From Haloactinopolyspora alba (GTDB lineage Bacteria > Actinomycetota > Actinomycetes > Jiangellales > Jiangellaceae): a stretch of DNA of 64,000 nucleotides. Shown here one piece after another: positions 16,223 through 24,202 of this stretch. The notes below the pieces were generated by a model. That model saw only the letters and a list, made by a program, of their open reading frames with translations. It was not told the DNA's origin and searched no databases. The stretch spans positions 62,001-126,000 of the forward strand of contig NZ_PYGE01000013.1 of NCBI RefSeq assembly GCF_003014555.1, given 5' to 3'. The translations under genes were made by a program, and so were the position numbers. Every line of letters begins with the position of its first letter. Position 1 is the stretch's first letter.

Positions 16223-16709
16223 CCGGCTCCGCCGCGCCTTACTCGTCGTCGCCCTGGCCACGATGCCGATCGCCGGGTGCGGCATCGGGCCGAGCGTAGT
16301 CACCGACAGTGGACAGGCACCGACCGGCCTGGCCGCGGGGACGACCGTCTTCTTCGTGGACGGCAGCGGCGATCTGCGGCCGAGCACGCGTGACACCGGC
16401 CGGCTGGGCACGGTGCACAGTGCCGTTCAACTGCTGCTGACCGGACCGTCCGGCACCGAGGTCGACGCGGGCCTGCACAGCGACCTGCCGTCCAGCGACA
16501 TCCGGTCCGGTGTCGTCGACGCCGGCGACCGGATCACCATCCATCTGCCGTTCACCGCCGACGAGACCGGCCCGAACGGAGTCGAGCAGGTCGTGTGCAC
16601 GATACTGGCGGTGGTGGTGGCGTCCGGACGGGACCCCGGCAGAGTTCGGGTCTCCGTCAGCCTGACCGACGCCGGCACCGTCGACGCCACCTGCCCCGTG
16701 ATCACATGA
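16209..16709 (+). CDS. Lipoprotein with GerMN-like domain
   Basis: A 166-residue predicted lipoprotein: signal peptide with lipobox MPIAGC near residue 24, then a GerMN-like beta/alpha domain (TTVFFVDGSGDLRPSTR..., LLTGPSGTEVDAGLHSDLP). It is translated from inside the kinase 3' end and so is part of the same operon. It may modulate the sensor at the cell surface, as CseA does for CseC; that is inference from gene order. Confidence 0.85.
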   Translation: MRTVDRLRRALLVVALATMPIAGCGIGPSVVTDSGQAPTGLAAGTTVFFVDGSGDLRPSTRDTGRLGTVHSAVQLLLTGPSGTEVDAGLHSDLPSSDIRSGVVDAGDRITIHLPFTADETGPNGVEQVVCTILAVVVASGRDPGRVRVSVSLTDAGTVDATCPVIT

Positions 16710-16733
16710 CGCCTTCTGAGAATGATCACGTTC

Positions 16734-16781
16734 CGCATGGAATTCCATGCGTCACCACCCCTACAGCCCTGGTGACGCATG
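16734..16781. terminator. Two overlapping, mutually exclusive hairpins
   Basis: An 18-bp perfect palindrome CGCATGGAATTCCATGCG (16734-16751) overlaps the left arm of a 12-bp stem CATGCGTCACCA (16746-16757) / TGGTGACGCATG (16770-16781). Both cannot form at once. They lie between convergent genes. Confidence 0.65.
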
Positions 16782-16818
16782 CACTCGCCTAGTGACGGCC
16801 GGACACGCTTCTTCTGCG

Positions 16819-17109
16819 CTACGCGGCTACTCGCTCGATCCGTCGCGCCGCATCGATGTCGTACTCGGTCACGCCGCCGGCATCGTGGGTGGTGAGCGTG
16901 ACCGTCAGCTGGTTGTAGTCGTGGACCGACAGGTCCGGGTGGTGATTCATCGCGTTGCACACGTGCCCGACCGCGTTCGCGAGGACGAGCGCGCCGAAGA
17001 ATCCCTTGAGCTTCCAGGTCTTGGTGATGGACCCCTCCGCGCGTGACCAGCCGGAGAGCTCGTCGCGCAGGATCGTGGCCAGTTCTTGGTCGGTGAGCAG
17101 TTCAGGCAT
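16819..17109 (-). CDS. 4a-hydroxytetrahydrobiopterin dehydratase (PCD/DCoH)
   Basis: A 96-residue pterin-4a-carbinolamine dehydratase, recycling the pterin cofactor of aromatic amino-acid hydroxylases. The active-site motif NAMNHHPDLSVHDYNQLTVTLTTHD carries the conserved His-His-Pro and later His. Length is standard. No aromatic hydroxylase is in the window. The ATG at 17109 begins MPELLTDQELATIL. Confidence 0.94.
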   Translation of the reverse strand: MPELLTDQELATILRDELSGWSRAEGSITKTWKLKGFFGALVLANAVGHVCNAMNHHPDLSVHDYNQLTVTLTTHDAGGVTEYDIDAARRIERVAA

Positions 17110-17295
17110 GGCGAGCGACTCCTTCGCAGCACTCGGCGGACCGTTCGTTGGCGCGTGGACGCGGCGGCTTCGACGTGATCGTCTCAGAGACGTCGACGAT
17201 GCTGCCCGGCCACGGTAGGGCGCGGTCCGTCAGGCCGCCATGCTCGTCTGTCCGTCGTCGAAAAGGGCTACGGCTTGATGCGACCAGAGTCCGAC

Positions 17296-18135
17296 TCAAC
17301 CTCTGCGTCGCTGTTCGAGTGCTGAGGTGACGAGTTGGCGGGCAGGTTCTCCGACGACGGCCTGTTTGGCGAGTTCGTCGAATGCTCTGCTGTAGAGGGC
17401 GATCTCGCGGGGTTGGCTGATGGTCAGCTCCGCGGAGATGGTTTCGACGTGGACCAGGCGGTTGTCGAACATGATGAACTGGTTCGCCGGGACATGGTAC
17501 TCCGCTGTGGGCGGGATGATGCCGAACGCGACGCGGGGCAGGGACATGACGGCCAGCAGCCGGTCGAGTTGCCCGATCATCACGTCGTCGTTTCCGACCG
17601 TCGTGAGCAGTGCTTGGTGCGCGATGATGAAGTGGAATCGGTGGTCGCCCCGGTAGAGGGTCTGTTGCCGCTCCATCCGCGCGGTCACTCCTGCGTCGAG
17701 GTCGTCCGGGATGTCGTAGAACGCGATCACACGCCGCATGACGGCCTCGGCGTATTCGGCAGTGTGCAGGAGCCCCGGAATGAGTGTGGGCTCGTACCAG
17801 CGCATCAGGCGGGTGTCGGCCTCGACCGTCTGTGAGGCCTGTTGGCGCCGTCGGGTGCCGGTGCCGAGCATGCGGCGCCACTCGACGTACATGGCCTCGA
17901 TGTTGCGGACGGTGGCGATGAGGTCCGCGCGCTGGTTACCCGTCCCGGTGTGCTGGCACCAGGCGTGGATGTCCTCTTCGGAGGGTGTCTGCCGTCCGTA
18001 CTCGATCTTGGACACTTTGGAGCTGTGCCAACCGGCAAGCACCGCGAGGCCCCTGCCGGTCAGCCCTGCGTCCTTGCGCAGGTCGCGCAGCCGCTGCCCC
18101 AGCGCCTCGCGCGCCTGGTGGATCGAGTTCGTCAC
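17296..18135 (-). CDS. XRE-family regulator of the scr1/DUF5753 type
   Basis: A 279-residue protein: an N-terminal Cro/XRE helix-turn-helix (LGQRLRDLRKDAGLTGRGLAVLAGWHSSKVSKIEYG) and a DUF5753 effector-like domain (LMRWYEPTLIPGLLHTAEYAEAVMR; ALLTTVGND; MSLPRVAFGIIP). These are abundant in actinomycetes, where they pair with small DUF397 or DUF6879 proteins in toxin-antitoxin-like or developmental switches. GTG start at 18135. It is the third gene of a three-gene minus-strand set, 9 nt behind the DUF6879 gene. Confidence 0.92.
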   Translation of the reverse strand: MTNSIHQAREALGQRLRDLRKDAGLTGRGLAVLAGWHSSKVSKIEYGRQTPSEEDIHAWCQHTGTGNQRADLIATVRNIEAMYVEWRRMLGTGTRRRQQASQTVEADTRLMRWYEPTLIPGLLHTAEYAEAVMRRVIAFYDIPDDLDAGVTARMERQQTLYRGDHRFHFIIAHQALLTTVGNDDVMIGQLDRLLAVMSLPRVAFGIIPPTAEYHVPANQFIMFDNRLVHVETISAELTISQPREIALYSRAFDELAKQAVVGEPARQLVTSALEQRRRG

Positions 18136-18144
18136 GGTACAGCT

Positions 18145-18678
18145 CTACGCGGACGCGTACTCGCTTTCAACATACGTGCGGTGCGGAATGGCAGCCGCCC
18201 ACGCGCGGTCTCGCACGGCACGGCAGTGCGACACGATCACCGGGTCGGTCGTGACGGCACCGCCGGCGAACCGTCCGCCCGGCTCGAACACGGTGAACGC
18301 CACGAGGTCGTCGTCGAACAGCCAGTAGTCGTCGGTCGTCAGCTCTGAAGCGTCGGTGAGGTGGCGGGGAAGCCAGCGGATGTCCTCGCCGGCGCCGATG
18401 TTGTGCGGTGCGACCGTGAGGCCCCAGCGGGTGTAGTCGACGTGCGGGACGGTCACGACCCGGACCCGTCGGAAGGCTCGCCCTGCCGCCGTCGCTGTGC
18501 GCACGACATCGAGCCACGGCTGATGCCAGGCGAAGTCGTCTTCCTTGCCCGCCAGGAACAGTCCGAACGGCTCGGCCTCGCCGGGAGTGTGGTACGTGTC
18601 CTGCACTTCCAGATGGAACGCGAGTCGGTCGAACTTCTGGAACAGGGAGTCGAACGCCTCACCCTGTAGCAACTCCAC
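18145..18678 (-). CDS. DUF6879 family protein
   Basis: A 177-residue soluble protein of a family often found beside DUF5753 regulators: FHLEVQDTYHTPGEAEPFGLFLAG, RRVRVVTVPHVDYTRWGL, EDIRWLPRH and DYWLFDDDLVAFTVFEPGG. The role is unknown; neighbours suggest it acts with the XRE regulator. GTG 18678 lies inside the end of the upstream gene (20-nt overlap), which implies coupled translation. Confidence 0.85.
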   Translation of the reverse strand: MELLQGEAFDSLFQKFDRLAFHLEVQDTYHTPGEAEPFGLFLAGKEDDFAWHQPWLDVVRTATAAGRAFRRVRVVTVPHVDYTRWGLTVAPHNIGAGEDIRWLPRHLTDASELTTDDYWLFDDDLVAFTVFEPGGRFAGGAVTTDPVIVSHCRAVRDRAWAAAIPHRTYVESEYASA

Positions 18679-18988
18679 CGAACCAGACCTCCTCGTTGCT
18701 CGGAACCTCTACGCATGTCTCGTGGCCAGGAATGTCCATCTGCGCGAGCACGTCCTGGTCGGTGACCGCCCGGCCGGACATGAAGAAGCTCCCCCGCCCG
18801 GAGTCGACCATCTGAGAGCCCAGGTAGCTGCCCGTCTCGACATGCCGCAGCAGTCGGTGCGGTATCTCCACGCTCTGCTCGTCGACGTCGACCTTCCACC
18901 CCTGCACGACATACGTGCCCCGGTCCGTTGCGTACAAGGTTGGCGAGCCTCCGCCCTGGGTCTCCGTGCCAAGAAACCGTAGCTCCAT
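18659..18988 (-). CDS. Conserved small protein of the scr1/DUF6879 locus
   Basis: A 109-residue protein, [16 protein letters not shown] then [16 protein letters not shown], that I recognise only as a type recurring in front of DUF6879 and DUF5753 genes in actinomycetes. It is soluble, with no signal or membrane segment. It is the first gene of the trio. Function is unknown. Confidence 0.8.
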   Translation of the reverse strand: MELRFLGTETQGGGSPTLYATDRGTYVVQGWKVDVDEQSVEIPHRLLRHVETGSYLGSQMVDSGRGSFFMSGRAVTDQDVLAQMDIPGHETCVEVPSNEEVWFGGVATG

Positions 18989-19031
18989 GTTGGGTCCTCC
19001 CCTGCGAGGTTGCTGGAGTTTGCTCGTGCAT

Positions 19032-19060
19032 TACATAGGCCATCATCTGCGTGGCGCGAA
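19032..19060 (-). promoter_or_regulatory. Candidate promoter of the scr1-like trio
   Basis: On the minus strand, TTCGCG (19060-19055) and TATGTA (19037-19032) are separated by 17 nt, about 45 nt upstream of the first gene. The -10 is good and the -35 fair. Confidence 0.4.
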
Positions 19061-19109
19061 CAGACCCCGTCGGGGAATAGCTCCGGACGTGACGTGGGTT
19101 GGCGACGGC

Positions 19110-19550
19110 ATGCCTTTGAACGGTGAGTACGAACCGAGCACCTCCGACTGGGCGCGTCAGCAGGCGGAGAAGTACGAGCAGTCCGGCGGCACCGCCGCAC
19201 TCACGTTGCGCGGCCGCCCGGTCGTCGTTCTGACGTCGGTCGGCGCCAAGACCGGCAAGCTGCGCAAAACCGCGTTGATGCGGGTGGAGCACGAGGGCGA
19301 GTACGCCGTCGTGGCGTCGCTGGGCGGCGCGCCGAAGCATCCGGTCTGGTACCACAACCTGGTGGCGAATCCGCACGTCGAGTTGCAGGACGGGCCGGAC
19401 AAGCACGATTATCTCGCCCGCGAGGTCACCGGCGAGGAGCGTGAGCTCTGGTGGCAGCGGGCCGTCGAGGTGTGGCCGGACTACGCGACCTACCAGGAGA
19501 AGACCAGCCGCGTCATCCCGGTGTTCGTGCTCACCCGGCTCACCGACTGA
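19110..19550 (+). CDS. Deazaflavin (F420)-dependent nitroreductase family protein
   Basis: A 146-residue protein of the DDN/FDOR split-barrel family: [42 protein letters not shown], then [19 protein letters not shown]. Members bind coenzyme F420 (or related flavins) and reduce quinones or xenobiotics; F420 use fits an actinomycete. ATG 19110 gives the usual N-terminus ([15 protein letters not shown]); no strong ribosome binding site is seen, and the gene could be read from a short leader. Confidence 0.9.
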   Translation: MPLNGEYEPSTSDWARQQAEKYEQSGGTAALTLRGRPVVVLTSVGAKTGKLRKTALMRVEHEGEYAVVASLGGAPKHPVWYHNLVANPHVELQDGPDKHDYLAREVTGEERELWWQRAVEVWPDYATYQEKTSRVIPVFVLTRLTD

Positions 19551-19567
19551 CGAGGTGGCATTGGTCC

Positions 19568-19637
19568 GCAGCCAGGAGGGAACAGCGATGTCCGATTCGG
19601 TCACGTCCGGCCCCACCACGCCCGAGCCTTCGGACCG
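19568..19637 (+). repeat. 70-bp direct repeat, copy 1 (5' end of the clgR-like gene)
   Basis: This stretch matches 23171-23240 at 67 of 70 positions. It includes a ribosome binding site AGGAGGG, an ATG at 19588 and the first 17 codons of the regulator at 23191. Identity stops abruptly at 19637. Confidence 0.9.
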
Positions 19638-19677
19638 GAGACGATCCACGAGCCGGAGGTCGTCGCGCCCGAGCTGA
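19588..19677 (+). pseudogene. Severed 5' fragment of the clgR-like regulator gene
   Basis: The frame starts MSDSVTSGPTTPEPSDR, the same residues as the intact regulator at 23191, then runs into unrelated codons and stops at 19677 (29 residues). The helix-turn-helix is missing, so the gene is non-functional as a regulator. It is a broken duplicate sharing the parent's ribosome binding site. Confidence 0.75.
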
Positions 19678-19712
19678 TCGTCCGCGCCAGCACCGCGCCG
19701 CCGCCAGGCTGA
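19638..19712 (+). pseudogene. 3' remnant of a LacI-family regulator gene
   Basis: Directly after the repeat boundary, another frame reads ETIHEPEVVAPELIVRAST and then APPPG and a stop at 19710-19712. This matches the typical C-terminus of LacI-family regulators (P.LVVRAST..P). Nothing of the rest of a lacI gene is present. The remaining DNA to 19989 holds no gene I can support. Confidence 0.55.
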
Positions 19713-19989
19713 GCGGCCCTACGCGCTGGTTGTGCGGGGCCGGACGTTTCGACACAGGAACGTGGCACGCCGTGGGCTCGCGATCGGCCCACGCAGTCGG
19801 AGCCGTGCCTTGAGCTCTCGGCGCGAACTGGAGCAATGCTTGAAACCTGTGGATCGGCCGGTGTTCCCGCAGACGAAGGAGCAGCGCTGCTGGATGCCCA
19901 AGACTGGCCACGATCGATGGACTCCAGCGCTGCTCCGCGGCGGAGGAGGCCACGCGCTGACGTCGCAATCGAACAACGACCGAACGGCC

Positions 19990-20027
19990 GGGGCCCGGTG
20001 ACGACACCGCGATCGTCACCGGGCCCC
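19990..20027. terminator. Strong 15-bp GC hairpin
   Basis: GGGGCCCGGTGACGA (19990-20004) and its exact complement (20013-20027) flank an 8-nt loop, 22 nt beyond the stop of the propeller-like protein gene. It is probably that operon's terminator. Confidence 0.75.
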
Positions 20028-20049
20028 GCCGAACGTCGGCACATCGTCA

Positions 20050-21285
20050 CTACGTTCCCAGGCGATAGGGATTGTCCCGAGTATGCGGATCATCGTCCAG
20101 CTGACGCGGTTCGGTGGCCAACTCACAGTCGCCCTCGACCGGGCAACGCACCAACGCCGCCTGCGTCGTGTCCTGATAAGCACCGAACACCAGTGAATCG
20201 TCGGACTCCCACCGCGGATGCTCCGGAGTTTCCACCATGATCCGGCGTACCTCCTCACCGGTACGCGCATCCCTGATCACGACGTGCGTGTTCTCGACGA
20301 TCGCCGCATACTGACCATCCGGGGAAAATGCCAGCGTATCCAGCGGGGTCGCTATGGTGCGCTCAACGCTCCAGAGCACCTCCCCGGATTCGACGCCGAC
20401 GATCTCCGTTGGGCCGCCACGGGGACGGACGGCGGCGAGCCCGGCCGACGCCGACACAGCCACCACACTTCCTCCGTCTCGCCAACGTGAGGTGTCACCG
20501 CCGATCTCCCACAGGAAGGTTCCGAGCGGCGTCTTGTTCCTGTCGGACGCGTACAACACTCGGTCCTCACCGAGGAAGCCCGCCGGACTCGACATCATTG
20601 CCGGGATCTCCGTGATCTCGTCTATGACCTCACCGGTGCGCACGTCGGCGACGGTGAGGCTGGACCTCATGTCGTCCTGGTCGTTGAAATCGCCCGACGC
20701 GTCCGTGAGATCGGCCATGCCCCACGCGACTCGCTTGCCGGACGGCGACACGGCGACCGTCGTGACCCGGCCCTCGGCCAGGACTGTGGCTTCGCCGTCC
20801 TGGGGGACGAAGAACAGTCGAGCGTGCGGCCAGTCCGGTACCGTTTCGACATCATCGAAGGGCGCGTCGGCGGGTGGGACTGCTTTGACGACGTGGCCAC
20901 CATCGACGCGGCGTATGGAGACCGCGCTCACATCGACGCCGAACGATGTCGAGCCGGAGACGTCGTGGATGGCGCCGTCGGCCAGCCATGGGACTTCGGG
21001 AGGCGAGCCGAGTGGCAGATCGTCGAAGTCGATACGAGTGTCCGACGCGGCAGGAAGTGGTGCGTTCGCAGCCGGCGTGTCGAAGCCGTCGCGCAGGCCA
21101 CCCGGGTCGACGACGAGGAATGCCCCGAGCCCGGCCACCGCGGCCGTACTGCCTGCCACCGCGATACGGACTCGACGCCGGCTCGTGTGGGCTTGGCGGA
21201 TAGCGTCGTCGGCCAGGCCGGTCCGCGGGTGGACCGCTCGCGTCATATGGTCGACGTTTTCCCTGATGGTGTCTTCGACTTTCAT
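20050..21285 (-). CDS. Membrane-anchored beta-propeller-like protein
   Basis: A 411-residue protein. Residues 1-35 are cytoplasmic, a transmembrane helix lies near 40-62 (RIAVAGSTAAVAGLGAFLVV), and the rest is an extracytoplasmic WD40/TolB-like propeller with repeated blade motifs (VTTVAVSPSGKRVAWG, DTLAFSPDGQYAAI, VRTGEVI, ARTGEEV). It overlaps the upstream SigE-family sigma gene by 4 nt (ATGA). Genes in this position usually encode anti-sigma-like or sensor partners; that role is inferred. It has no classical anti-sigma zinc motif. Confidence 0.82.
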   Translation of the reverse strand: MKVEDTIRENVDHMTRAVHPRTGLADDAIRQAHTSRRRVRIAVAGSTAAVAGLGAFLVVDPGGLRDGFDTPAANAPLPAASDTRIDFDDLPLGSPPEVPWLADGAIHDVSGSTSFGVDVSAVSIRRVDGGHVVKAVPPADAPFDDVETVPDWPHARLFFVPQDGEATVLAEGRVTTVAVSPSGKRVAWGMADLTDASGDFNDQDDMRSSLTVADVRTGEVIDEITEIPAMMSSPAGFLGEDRVLYASDRNKTPLGTFLWEIGGDTSRWRDGGSVVAVSASAGLAAVRPRGGPTEIVGVESGEVLWSVERTIATPLDTLAFSPDGQYAAIVENTHVVIRDARTGEEVRRIMVETPEHPRWESDDSLVFGAYQDTTQAALVRCPVEGDCELATEPRQLDDDPHTRDNPYRLGT

Positions 21286-21809
21286 GGTCGAGTCCCTTTC
21301 TCGACGGGCAACGAGGAATTCTCACCGTTGAGTTCAGGCGCGAGCTGACGGAGACGACCTAGCGCACGCGACGTCTGGCTGCGGACGGTGCCGACCGAGC
21401 AGTCCATGACGACCGCGACCTCACGCTCGGGCAGATCCTCGTAGAACCGGAGCACCAACACGGCGCGCTGCCTCGGCGCGAGCAGCCACAGCGCACGCTG
21501 GACGTCGAGACGCCGCTGCACGTCGCCGGCCGGATCCGCGGACTGCCGTTCCGGTACGTGCCCGGCCGGGTCCTCTCGGACCACCCCGCGCCGCCGCCAC
21601 CGGCTGGCCTGATCGTTGTAGATGATCCGGCGCACATATCGCTCCGGGTCGTCGATCTTGCGCCATTTCTTGACGAGTTTCGCCAGCGCACCCTGAACGA
21701 GGTCCTCGGCGTTGTACATGTCGCCACTGATGACGTACGCGAAACGTCGCAACGCGAGGGAGCGGCCTTCGACGAACTGTCGGAATTGCTCTTCCGATTC
21801 CGAGTCCAT
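21282..21809 (-). CDS. SigE family RNA polymerase sigma factor (ECF)
   Basis: A 175-residue ECF sigma factor of the actinobacterial SigE group. Region 2: FVEGRSLALRRFAYVISGDMYNAEDLVQGALAKLVKKW, then YVRRIIYNDQASRWRRR. Region 4: LAPRQRAVLVLRFYEDLPEREVAVVMDCSVGTVRSQTSRALGRLR. ATG 21809 has AAGGA about 5 nt upstream; an in-frame ATG at 21815 is less well placed. It is coupled to the membrane propeller protein through a 4-nt overlap, suggesting a signal-response pair. Confidence 0.93.
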   Translation of the reverse strand: MDSESEEQFRQFVEGRSLALRRFAYVISGDMYNAEDLVQGALAKLVKKWRKIDDPERYVRRIIYNDQASRWRRRGVVREDPAGHVPERQSADPAGDVQRRLDVQRALWLLAPRQRAVLVLRFYEDLPEREVAVVMDCSVGTVRSQTSRALGRLRQLAPELNGENSSLPVEKGTRP

Positions 21810-21984
21810 CTGCATCCTTGTCTTGTCACATCTGGACTTGTCTGTCGCCCTCAATGACGCACGAGGCCCCTCGAACCATGCACGGCAAGACCAACGAGTT
21901 CCAAACGGCGGCCTACGTCTCGACGATCGCCACGACGCTCGTCGGGAGTCCGTGTCGGCGGCCCTCGCCTGCTCTGTCGCCTCG

Positions 21985-22084
21985 CGTGGGCACGGCCGCA
22001 ACCGTGCTGCTGGAAGCCGAGCACGTCGACCCTGACGAGATCATCGAGGACTTCAAGACGGCTCGGCGCAGAGAGGCGCAGTAG
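21985..22084 (+). pseudogene. Antitoxin-like 3' remnant upstream of the PIN fragment
   Basis: The frame ending at 22084 closes with LLEAEHVDPDEIIEDFKTARR, a short acidic/basic tail of antitoxin type, and its TAG stop overlaps the GTG of the PIN fragment by one base (TAGTG). The N-terminal DNA-binding part cannot be recognised upstream. Confidence 0.4.
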
Positions 22085-22255
22085 TGGAGATTCAGCGCCG
22101 GCTGGTGCTCGACGCGAACATCCTCATCCGTGCAGTTCTAACGCCGAGTCACTATCGATTGGCCGATCCTCGCCACGACGATCGCCCTGCAATGCCCGAT
22201 CTGGACCGATGCGCTGGCCGGATCCGGCGAGAGCCTGCAATGGCCGGGCCGATGA
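22084..22255 (+). pseudogene. Internally deleted PIN-domain toxin
   Basis: GTG 22084 begins RRLVLDANILIRAVL, the first strand of PIN-domain ribonucleases with its catalytic Asp. About 20 nt later, in a shifted frame, IDWPILATTIALQCPIWTD appears, matching the C-terminal PIN motif DWPxxA..L...PIWTxD, and ends at TGA 22253. The middle of the gene (about 80 codons) is missing, so this is a collapsed VapC-like gene. Confidence 0.6.
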
Positions 22256-22432
22256 GCATGATCGGCTGCCTTGCCCCCGGGCTGCTCGACCAGGCGGCGG
22301 AAACCACGACAGCATTGATGCGGGCCGCCCCCGACGTCACCCGGCGGGCGAGCGCGCCGCGGGCCGCCAGAATGCCGAAACGTTACACGTCAGCGCAGGC
22401 CATACCGCGTTTTTCGGAGGTACGTTTGACAT

Positions 22433-22870
22433 ATGGACGTTGCGTCGGCCGTGGTCGTCGTCGCAGCCCTCGGGTTCGCGCTGTGGGCGACATGGTATGT
22501 GCGCCGGACAGTCACGGCGGTGACCCGGCCGGAGCAGGCGAGCACGCTGGCGGAGCGCATCTGGCCAGGCGCGGTCTTCGGTCTCGAACACGTGAGCCAC
22601 CATCGTTACGTGTTGCGTAACGACGGCAACGACACCGCCTACGGCGTCCGCGTTGACGTGCGCAATCTCGTCCGGCATGAGGGTTCGATCATCGTGGACC
22701 GCTTCCCACCCGGGCATGCGGAGCGATACATGCTGATCCAACCCCTTGAACTGCGGGTCAGCGAGATCACGGTGTCCTGGCACGATCGCCCCGACCACCT
22801 GGATGCGCCGCGCTCGGTTCGCCTGCCGTTGCACACCGTCACGGACCCGTACGAACGCCACGGCATGTGA
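22433..22870 (+). CDS. Hypothetical single-pass membrane protein
   Basis: A 145-residue protein that I do not recognise. An N-terminal transmembrane helix (ASAVVVVAALGFALWATWYV) is followed by a soluble beta-rich domain: HHRYVLRNDGNDTAYGVRVDVRNL, YMLIQPLELRVSEITVSW. The layout suggests an anchored protein with an Ig-like or similar fold. GGAGG lies 12 nt before ATG 22433, rather far. It is surrounded by gene debris. Confidence 0.65.
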   Translation: MDVASAVVVVAALGFALWATWYVRRTVTAVTRPEQASTLAERIWPGAVFGLEHVSHHRYVLRNDGNDTAYGVRVDVRNLVRHEGSIIVDRFPPGHAERYMLIQPLELRVSEITVSWHDRPDHLDAPRSVRLPLHTVTDPYERHGM

Positions 22871-23170
22871 CGTCGCCGGCGGGCCTGCTCACGTGCTTGC
22901 CCGGGGCCGAGCATTGGACAGCGCTTCGGTCGACGTCGGCCATCTCCAACGCCCGGCGATCGTTCTGCTGGGCAGCAGCACCGCCACACCGTGCTGGCGG
23001 ATCCGATCGGAACACGCTGCGAACACTCTCCAGACGCGAGTTCGTGCTCGCCGTCGTCGGGTGGCTGGTTGACCCATGTGCCGGTCGTACGCCGGCGGCG
23101 AAACCCACTCCTACCGCCGTGTGCGCACCGATAGCGTGAAACCACCCGCGTCAGCGGTGACGGCGCCCAC
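22871..23170. other. Non-coding or degenerate stretch
   Basis: About 300 nt upstream of the clgR-like gene. No reading frame here resembles a protein I know. The last 80 nt must contain the regulator's promoter, but I see no convincing -10/-35 pair. Confidence 0.4.
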
Positions 23171-23240
23171 GCAGCCAGGAGGGAAGATCGATGTCCGATT
23201 CGGTCACGTCCGGCCCAACCACGCCCGAGCCTTCGGACCG
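23171..23240 (+). repeat. 70-bp direct repeat, copy 2 (intact locus)
   Basis: The parent copy of the 70-bp repeat at 19568-19637, covering the ribosome binding site and first codons of the intact regulator gene. Confidence 0.9.
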
Positions 23241-23583
23241 CCCCCTGCTGCGGACCACCCTCGGCGAGGTGCTGCGCCGCACCCGCCTCGAACAACGCCG
23301 CACGCTCGCCGACGTCGCCCGCGCCGCCCGGGTCTCCATGCCGTACCTCTCCGAGGTCGAACGCGGCCGCAAGGAAGCATCGTCGGAGGTGCTGGCCGCC
23401 ATCAGCGACGCGTTGCGGATCGAACTGCCGGATCTGATCACCGAGGTCGGCCGTGACATGCTCGACGAGCGCGCCGCATCGGCCGAAGTCATCCGCCTGG
23501 ACGTGGCGCGTGGCCGGCGCCGTTCCGTGGGAACCGCTCCGACCACGCACCGTCCAGGCGACACGCTCATGCAGGCGGCGTGA
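23191..23583 (+). CDS. ClgR/PopR-type XRE transcriptional regulator
   Basis: A 130-residue helix-turn-helix regulator: LGEVLRRTRLEQRRTLADVARAARVSMPYLSEVERGRKEASSEVLAAISDALRI. This motif is shared by ClgR and PopR, actinobacterial activators of clp protease genes. It lies tail-to-tail, with no gap, against two clpP genes, supporting that role. In Streptomyces such activators are themselves degraded by ClpP via a C-terminal degron; the tail here (...DTLMQAA) ends in AA, which would suit this. The name clgR versus popR cannot be decided from the sequence. Confidence 0.85.
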   Translation: MSDSVTSGPTTPEPSDRPLLRTTLGEVLRRTRLEQRRTLADVARAARVSMPYLSEVERGRKEASSEVLAAISDALRIELPDLITEVGRDMLDERAASAEVIRLDVARGRRRSVGTAPTTHRPGDTLMQAA

Positions 23584-24198
23584 TCACGCCGCCAGTCCTG
23601 ACGCTGCCGCCTCGCGGGTACTGATGACCCGGTCCGCGAGGCCATAGGTGACGGCCTCGCGGGCGTTGAAGGTGATGTTCCGGTCCGTGTCGGCGCGGAT
23701 CTTCTCCACCGGATGGCCGGTGTGCGCACTGAGGATCGCGTCCATCTCGGCACGCACCTTCGCCATCTCCTTCGCCTCGATGGCCAGGTCCGGCAGGGTG
23801 CCGCGGGCCTGGCTGGAAGGCTGATGCAGCACGACCTTGCCGTGCCGCAGCACGGACCGTTTGCCGGGCGCTCCGCCGGCCAGCAGCACGGCCGCGGCCG
23901 ACGCCGCCTGCCCCATGCAGACGGTGGCGACGTCCGGACGGATGAACTGCATCGTGTCGTAGATCGCGGTCAGCGCACTGTACGAACCACCCGGTGAGTT
24001 GATGTACAGCCCGATCTCCGCGTCCGGGCTGGCGAACTCCAGGTGCAGCAGCTGCGCCATCACGACGTTGGCCACACCGTCGTCGATCTCGGTGCCGAGG
24101 AAGATGATGCGCTCCGACAGCAGCCTCGAGTAGATGTCCGAGGCACGCTCGCCGGTTGCCGTCTTCTCGACGACGGACGGGATCGTGTACTGGCTCAT
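23584..24198 (-). CDS. clpP: ATP-dependent Clp protease proteolytic subunit (second of pair)
   Basis: A 204-residue ClpP. Catalytic Ser lies in [14 protein letters not shown], His in VVLHQPSS and Asp in RADTDRN. Hallmark segments [16 protein letters not shown] and [20 protein letters not shown] are intact. Only 4 nt separate it from the upstream clpP, so they form a ClpP1P2-type hetero-oligomer pair; whether this is the essential pair or a second (ClpP3P4-like) pair cannot be told without the genome. It is convergent with the ClgR-type regulator. Confidence 0.96.
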   Translation of the reverse strand: MSQYTIPSVVEKTATGERASDIYSRLLSERIIFLGTEIDDGVANVVMAQLLHLEFASPDAEIGLYINSPGGSYSALTAIYDTMQFIRPDVATVCMGQAASAAAVLLAGGAPGKRSVLRHGKVVLHQPSSQARGTLPDLAIEAKEMAKVRAEMDAILSAHTGHPVEKIRADTDRNITFNAREAVTYGLADRVISTREAAASGLAA

Positions 24199-24202
24199 CG
24201 GC

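Noticed and set aside
19732..20001. An 89-codon plus frame between the debris and the terminator
   Set aside because: No SD, no recognisable family, and it runs into the terminator hairpin; treated as degenerate DNA.
19568..23240. The 70-bp direct repeats as phage or integrative-element attachment sites
   Set aside because: They cover a gene start with its SD, not a tRNA end, and no integrase lies between them; gene-fragment duplication explains them better.
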